Part shown: positions 61,813 to 64,000 of the stretch, in pieces | Position numbering within the stretch: the first letter of the stretch is position 1 | Layout of the letters: the number at the start of each line of letters is the position of its first letter | From: Sphaerospermopsis sp. SIO1G1 | GTDB lineage: Bacteria > Cyanobacteriota > Cyanobacteriia > Cyanobacteriales > Nostocaceae | Reading direction: 5' to 3' | Assembly: GCA_010672785.1 (NCBI GenBank) | Contig: JAAHFX010000002.1 | Coordinates: forward strand, 718,886 to 782,885 | DNA: 64,000 nt | Made by a program: the position numbers and the translations under genes | Notes under the pieces: model-generated | The model's database searches: none | Seen by the model: the letters and a program-made list of their open reading frames with translations, nothing else | What the model was told of the DNA's origin: nothing

Positions 61813-63036
61813 TTATATACTCTTAGCGATTGAGATTCCTGCTAAATATGCCGTTGTCCAGGCACTCTGGAAGTTAAAACCTCCGGTAATTCCATCTATA
61901 TCTAATATTTCACCAGCAAAGTATAAACCCTGAACTAATTTACTTTCCATAGTTTTAAAGTTTACTTGTTTGAGATTGACTCCTCCACAAGTAACAAATT
62001 CCTCTTTAAATGCACCTTTACCAGTGACTAAGTATTCTCCCTGGGAAATTTCTTGCACTAATTGAGTTATGGTATTTTTTGATATGTCTGCCCAGCGTTC
62101 TTCAGTATTTATGCCAATACGGGTAATGATGTATTGCCACAGTCGGTGGGGTAAGTCTACTCCCCGATGTAGCATCATCGCTTTTTTACCCCATTCCTGT
62201 TTTACACTTAATAGTTTTTGTCTAACCGCATCTTGTGAGAAGTTTGGCAGCCAATTGATAATTAATTTGCTTTGATAACGATTTTCATGAAGTGACCTTG
62301 CGCCCCAGGCAGAAAGTTTAAGTACAGATGGACCACTAACACCCCAATGAGTAATTAATAATGGACCTGTCTGCTTTAGTTGAACTTTATCTGTAATTGA
62401 TAAACGCAGATTTACAGGATTAACGCTAATTCCCGCCAACTTACGCAGATTTGTTTCTGCAATGTTAAAAGTAAATAAAGATGGGACTGGAGTTTCGATC
62501 TCATGTCCTAATTCTTGAGCGATTTTATAACCTATTAAGCTGCTACCAGTTGCTAGAAGTAGGCGATCCGCTTTTTGCTGTTCTCCTGATTTGAGGGTAA
62601 CGATAAAACCTTGATTTTCTTGTTTGACTGAGGTTACAGGTGTACCAATTTTTAGTTCTACTTTAGCAGCAAAGGCGGCACTAACTAGACATTCAGCGAT
62701 GGTTTCGGAACTGTCTGTCATGGGAAACATTCGTCCATCTGCTTCTGTTTTCAGATTGACTCCATGATTAGCAAACCAAGCTATGGTATCTTTAGGTTGA
62801 AAACGGGTAAAAGCTCCTCGTAAAGCTTTATCACCTCTAGGGTAATTTTGTACCAATTCTGACGCAGAAAAGCAAGCGTGAGTGACATTGCACCTACCAC
62901 CACCAGATATTAACACTTTTGCCAAAGGTTTACGACTCGCTTCGATTAATGTAACTTGGGCCAAAGGGTTTGCTTCAGCGCAGGCGATCGCACCAAAAAA
63001 ACCAGCCGCACCACCACCAATAACTATAATTTGCAA
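61813..63036 (-). CDS. HI0933/BaiN-type FAD-dependent oxidoreductase
   Basis: A flavoprotein of about 407 aa. The FAD-binding Rossmann motif IIVIGGGAAGFFGAI lies at the very N-terminus if the TTG at 63036 is used; the longer frame to 63093 (GTG) adds 19 residues without family support. Other signatures are LISGGGRCNVTHA, LLLATGSSLIG, the ITHWGVSGP segment and the C-terminal LYFAGEILDIDGITGGFNFQ with SAWTTAYLAG. Relatives include BaiN bile-acid enzymes, but the substrate in cyanobacteria is unknown. It is a single gene. Confidence 0.9.
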   Translation of the reverse strand: MQIIVIGGGAAGFFGAIACAEANPLAQVTLIEASRKPLAKVLISGGGRCNVTHACFSASELVQNYPRGDKALRGAFTRFQPKDTIAWFANHGVNLKTEADGRMFPMTDSSETIAECLVSAAFAAKVELKIGTPVTSVKQENQGFIVTLKSGEQQKADRLLLATGSSLIGYKIAQELGHEIETPVPSLFTFNIAETNLRKLAGISVNPVNLRLSITDKVQLKQTGPLLITHWGVSGPSVLKLSAWGARSLHENRYQSKLIINWLPNFSQDAVRQKLLSVKQEWGKKAMMLHRGVDLPHRLWQYIITRIGINTEERWADISKNTITQLVQEISQGEYLVTGKGAFKEEFVTCGGVNLKQVNFKTMESKLVQGLYFAGEILDIDGITGGFNFQSAWTTAYLAGISIAKSI

Positions 63037-63093
63037 GATTATTAAGTATAAGGATGTTTCTATAAAACCTACTCTACCAGTTAATTGCACCAC

Positions 63094-63488
63094 CTACTTA
63101 GGGTTGGCAGCAAAAAGCGATCTGTGGAGACTAGGGAACAGGGAACAGTTTTAGAAAGTTGTTAAGTTTAAATTTTCAACAAGAGTACAAGATTTTTAAG
63201 CATTTATTCCCATATATAGCAGATTTCATATTGGTGAGGTACACTAGTGACGGGCTGTCCGGCCCATCCCACAAAAGTTTGATTTTTGAGGTTGTACCTC
63301 ATGAACCTCGAATCTGCTGTATCTTGCACTTTTTAAAATTTCAATTGCCTAAAATACTTTGCTGAAAATGTTTGCATATTTATATGCCTAACGGCACGCT
63401 ACGCAAACAGCAAGCCCTACTTATCAGAAAGGGTTTGGGGTGATGGGGTGAACAACTAATTCTTTCTGCTCTTGATTACTGAGAACGG
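63094..63488. other. Repeat-filled intergenic region
   Basis: 395 bases containing palindromic element copy 3 and its conserved flank (63105-63322), plus a CGGCACGCTACGC segment near 63391. No gene is supported. Confidence 0.6.
63215..63322 (+). repeat. Palindromic intergenic element, copy 3
   Basis: TATAGCAGATTTC...GGTGAGGTAC on the left and GTACCTCATGAACC...AATCTGCTGTA on the right form a long imperfect hairpin around a GGGCTGTCCGGCCC core. It is related to copies at 8159-8264 and 13013-13119. Confidence 0.75.
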
Positions 63489-63683
63489 TTAAAACCGCCA
63501 CCATCTACGTTGAAAATAACTAAAAACTCCTACACCTATTGCCGCTAAAAACAATAACCAAATGATACCGCCGGGAAGAAAAGTTAAAATTCCCATACCT
63601 CTGAGAATCCAAAAAGCAAAACCTAGACCCAAAAGAATACCAACAATTTGAACTAACTTACGATTTAAGGAATATTGATTCAT
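63489..63683 (-). CDS. Small two-helix membrane protein
   Basis: A 64-aa protein with two hydrophobic segments (LVQIVGILLGLGFAFWILRG and FLPGGIIWLLFLAAIGVGVF) separated by a short glycine/proline turn, and a basic aromatic tail (YFQRRWWRF). Codon use and clean start (ATG 63681-63683) support a real gene. The family is not recognised; small proteins of this kind are common in cyanobacterial thylakoid or plasma membranes. No neighbour gives functional context. Confidence 0.65.
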   Translation of the reverse strand: MNQYSLNRKLVQIVGILLGLGFAFWILRGMGILTFLPGGIIWLLFLAAIGVGVFSYFQRRWWRF

Positions 63684-64000
63684 GAGATTTTTAAGTAGGA
63701 TTTAGTTGAATTTACACTTAAATTTACAATTCCAGCCATAATTACATCTAAATTACAGATATAATGCTAAACGATGTTCAACCAAGATGGGAAAAAAGTA
63801 GCACTTGGAAATGTAAATATTATCTTGACTATTTCAGGACTTAGGCAAAACCTACTTGAAATACTGTTATTGCGACGAAAGGAAGTAATCTCCAACCCTA
63901 ACTTTTTGTTAAAATGCGTAAGTTCTACACTCATTTATGATCTCAACTTTTTGATTTTTGATCTACTCCTATATTTAATTCCAGAAATCAACAAAATCTA
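63684..64000. other. Terminal non-coding stretch with dispersed element
   Basis: 317 bases to the window edge. An element with AGGACTTAGGCA (63836-63847) and TGCGTAAGTTCT (63915-63926) ends encloses the segment shared with 13210-13245. No gene is visible. Confidence 0.6.
63836..63926 (+). repeat. Inverted-repeat element with AGGACTTAGGCA/TGCGTAAGTTCT ends
   Basis: Ends are imperfect reverse complements and match those of the 7999-8113 element. The interior AAACCTACTTGAAATACTGT and TGCGACGAAAGGAAGTAATC corresponds to the reverse complement of 13210-13245. Confidence 0.65.

Overview
The window is about 64 kb of a cyanobacterial chromosome, most likely a filamentous Nostocales (Anabaena/Dolichospermum-like) strain. 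This rests on low GC, many GCGATCGC (HIP1) octamers inside genes, long intergenic heptamer tandem repeats, and cyanobacterial gene families and neighbourhoods (serA-prmA, efp-accB, acpP-fabF-tkt, CYP38/TLP40-type cyclophilin, DUF29, Uma2). No rRNA, tRNA, CRISPR array or complete insertion sequence was found.

Layout. 1-16 kb is housekeeping: the end of a urease locus (ureA), an Uma2 nuclease-like protein, serA-prmA, a y-type thioredoxin, a lumenal cyclophilin, efp, accB, a GerMN protein, an ABM-domain protein, an aldo/keto reductase, an alpha/beta hydrolase, hsp20, a phosphatase and aroE. 16-25 kb is more accessory: a large LLDDQ-repeat membrane protein, a divergent succinyl-CoA-synthetase-like gene pair, a DUF29 protein, a TPR protein, a FitAB-type toxin-antitoxin locus with a broken toxin, and a RAYT transposase between REP palindromes. 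25-35 kb holds a beta-helix/SLH surface protein and a signalling module: a 1991-aa CBS-GAF-PAS7-kinase-REC2 protein whose GAF domain carries both cysteines expected of a DXCF cyanobacteriochrome, a REC-kinase protein, and a convergent HPt protein. 35-41 kb returns to housekeeping: tkt, fabF, acpP and an HdrB-like iron-sulfur protein.

41-61 kb is a minus-strand Wzx/Wzy-type exopolysaccharide locus. It contains the initiating polyprenyl-phosphate sugar transferase, seven glycosyltransferases including a WecG/TagA/CpsF enzyme, a flippase, an O-antigen-ligase-like polymerase, a Wzc-like tyrosine autokinase, a Tat-type GH10 glycanase, LpxD, and an unusual malonyltransferase-carrier-thioesterase fusion. 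Remnants that look like FkbM methyltransferase genes lie on the opposite strand inside it. The window ends with a BaiN/HI0933-type flavoprotein and a small membrane protein.

Strongest leads: (1) the SucC/SucD-like pair has lost several residues needed for normal succinyl-CoA synthetase chemistry; (2) the predicted cyanobacteriochrome is embedded in a CBS/PAS hybrid kinase with a dedicated REC-kinase and HPt; (3) a three-domain AT-ACP-TE protein sits in a polysaccharide locus without any ketosynthase; (4) several families of intergenic palindromes recur across the window, one with a compensatory base-pair change. All calls are from reading the sequence; no database search was run.
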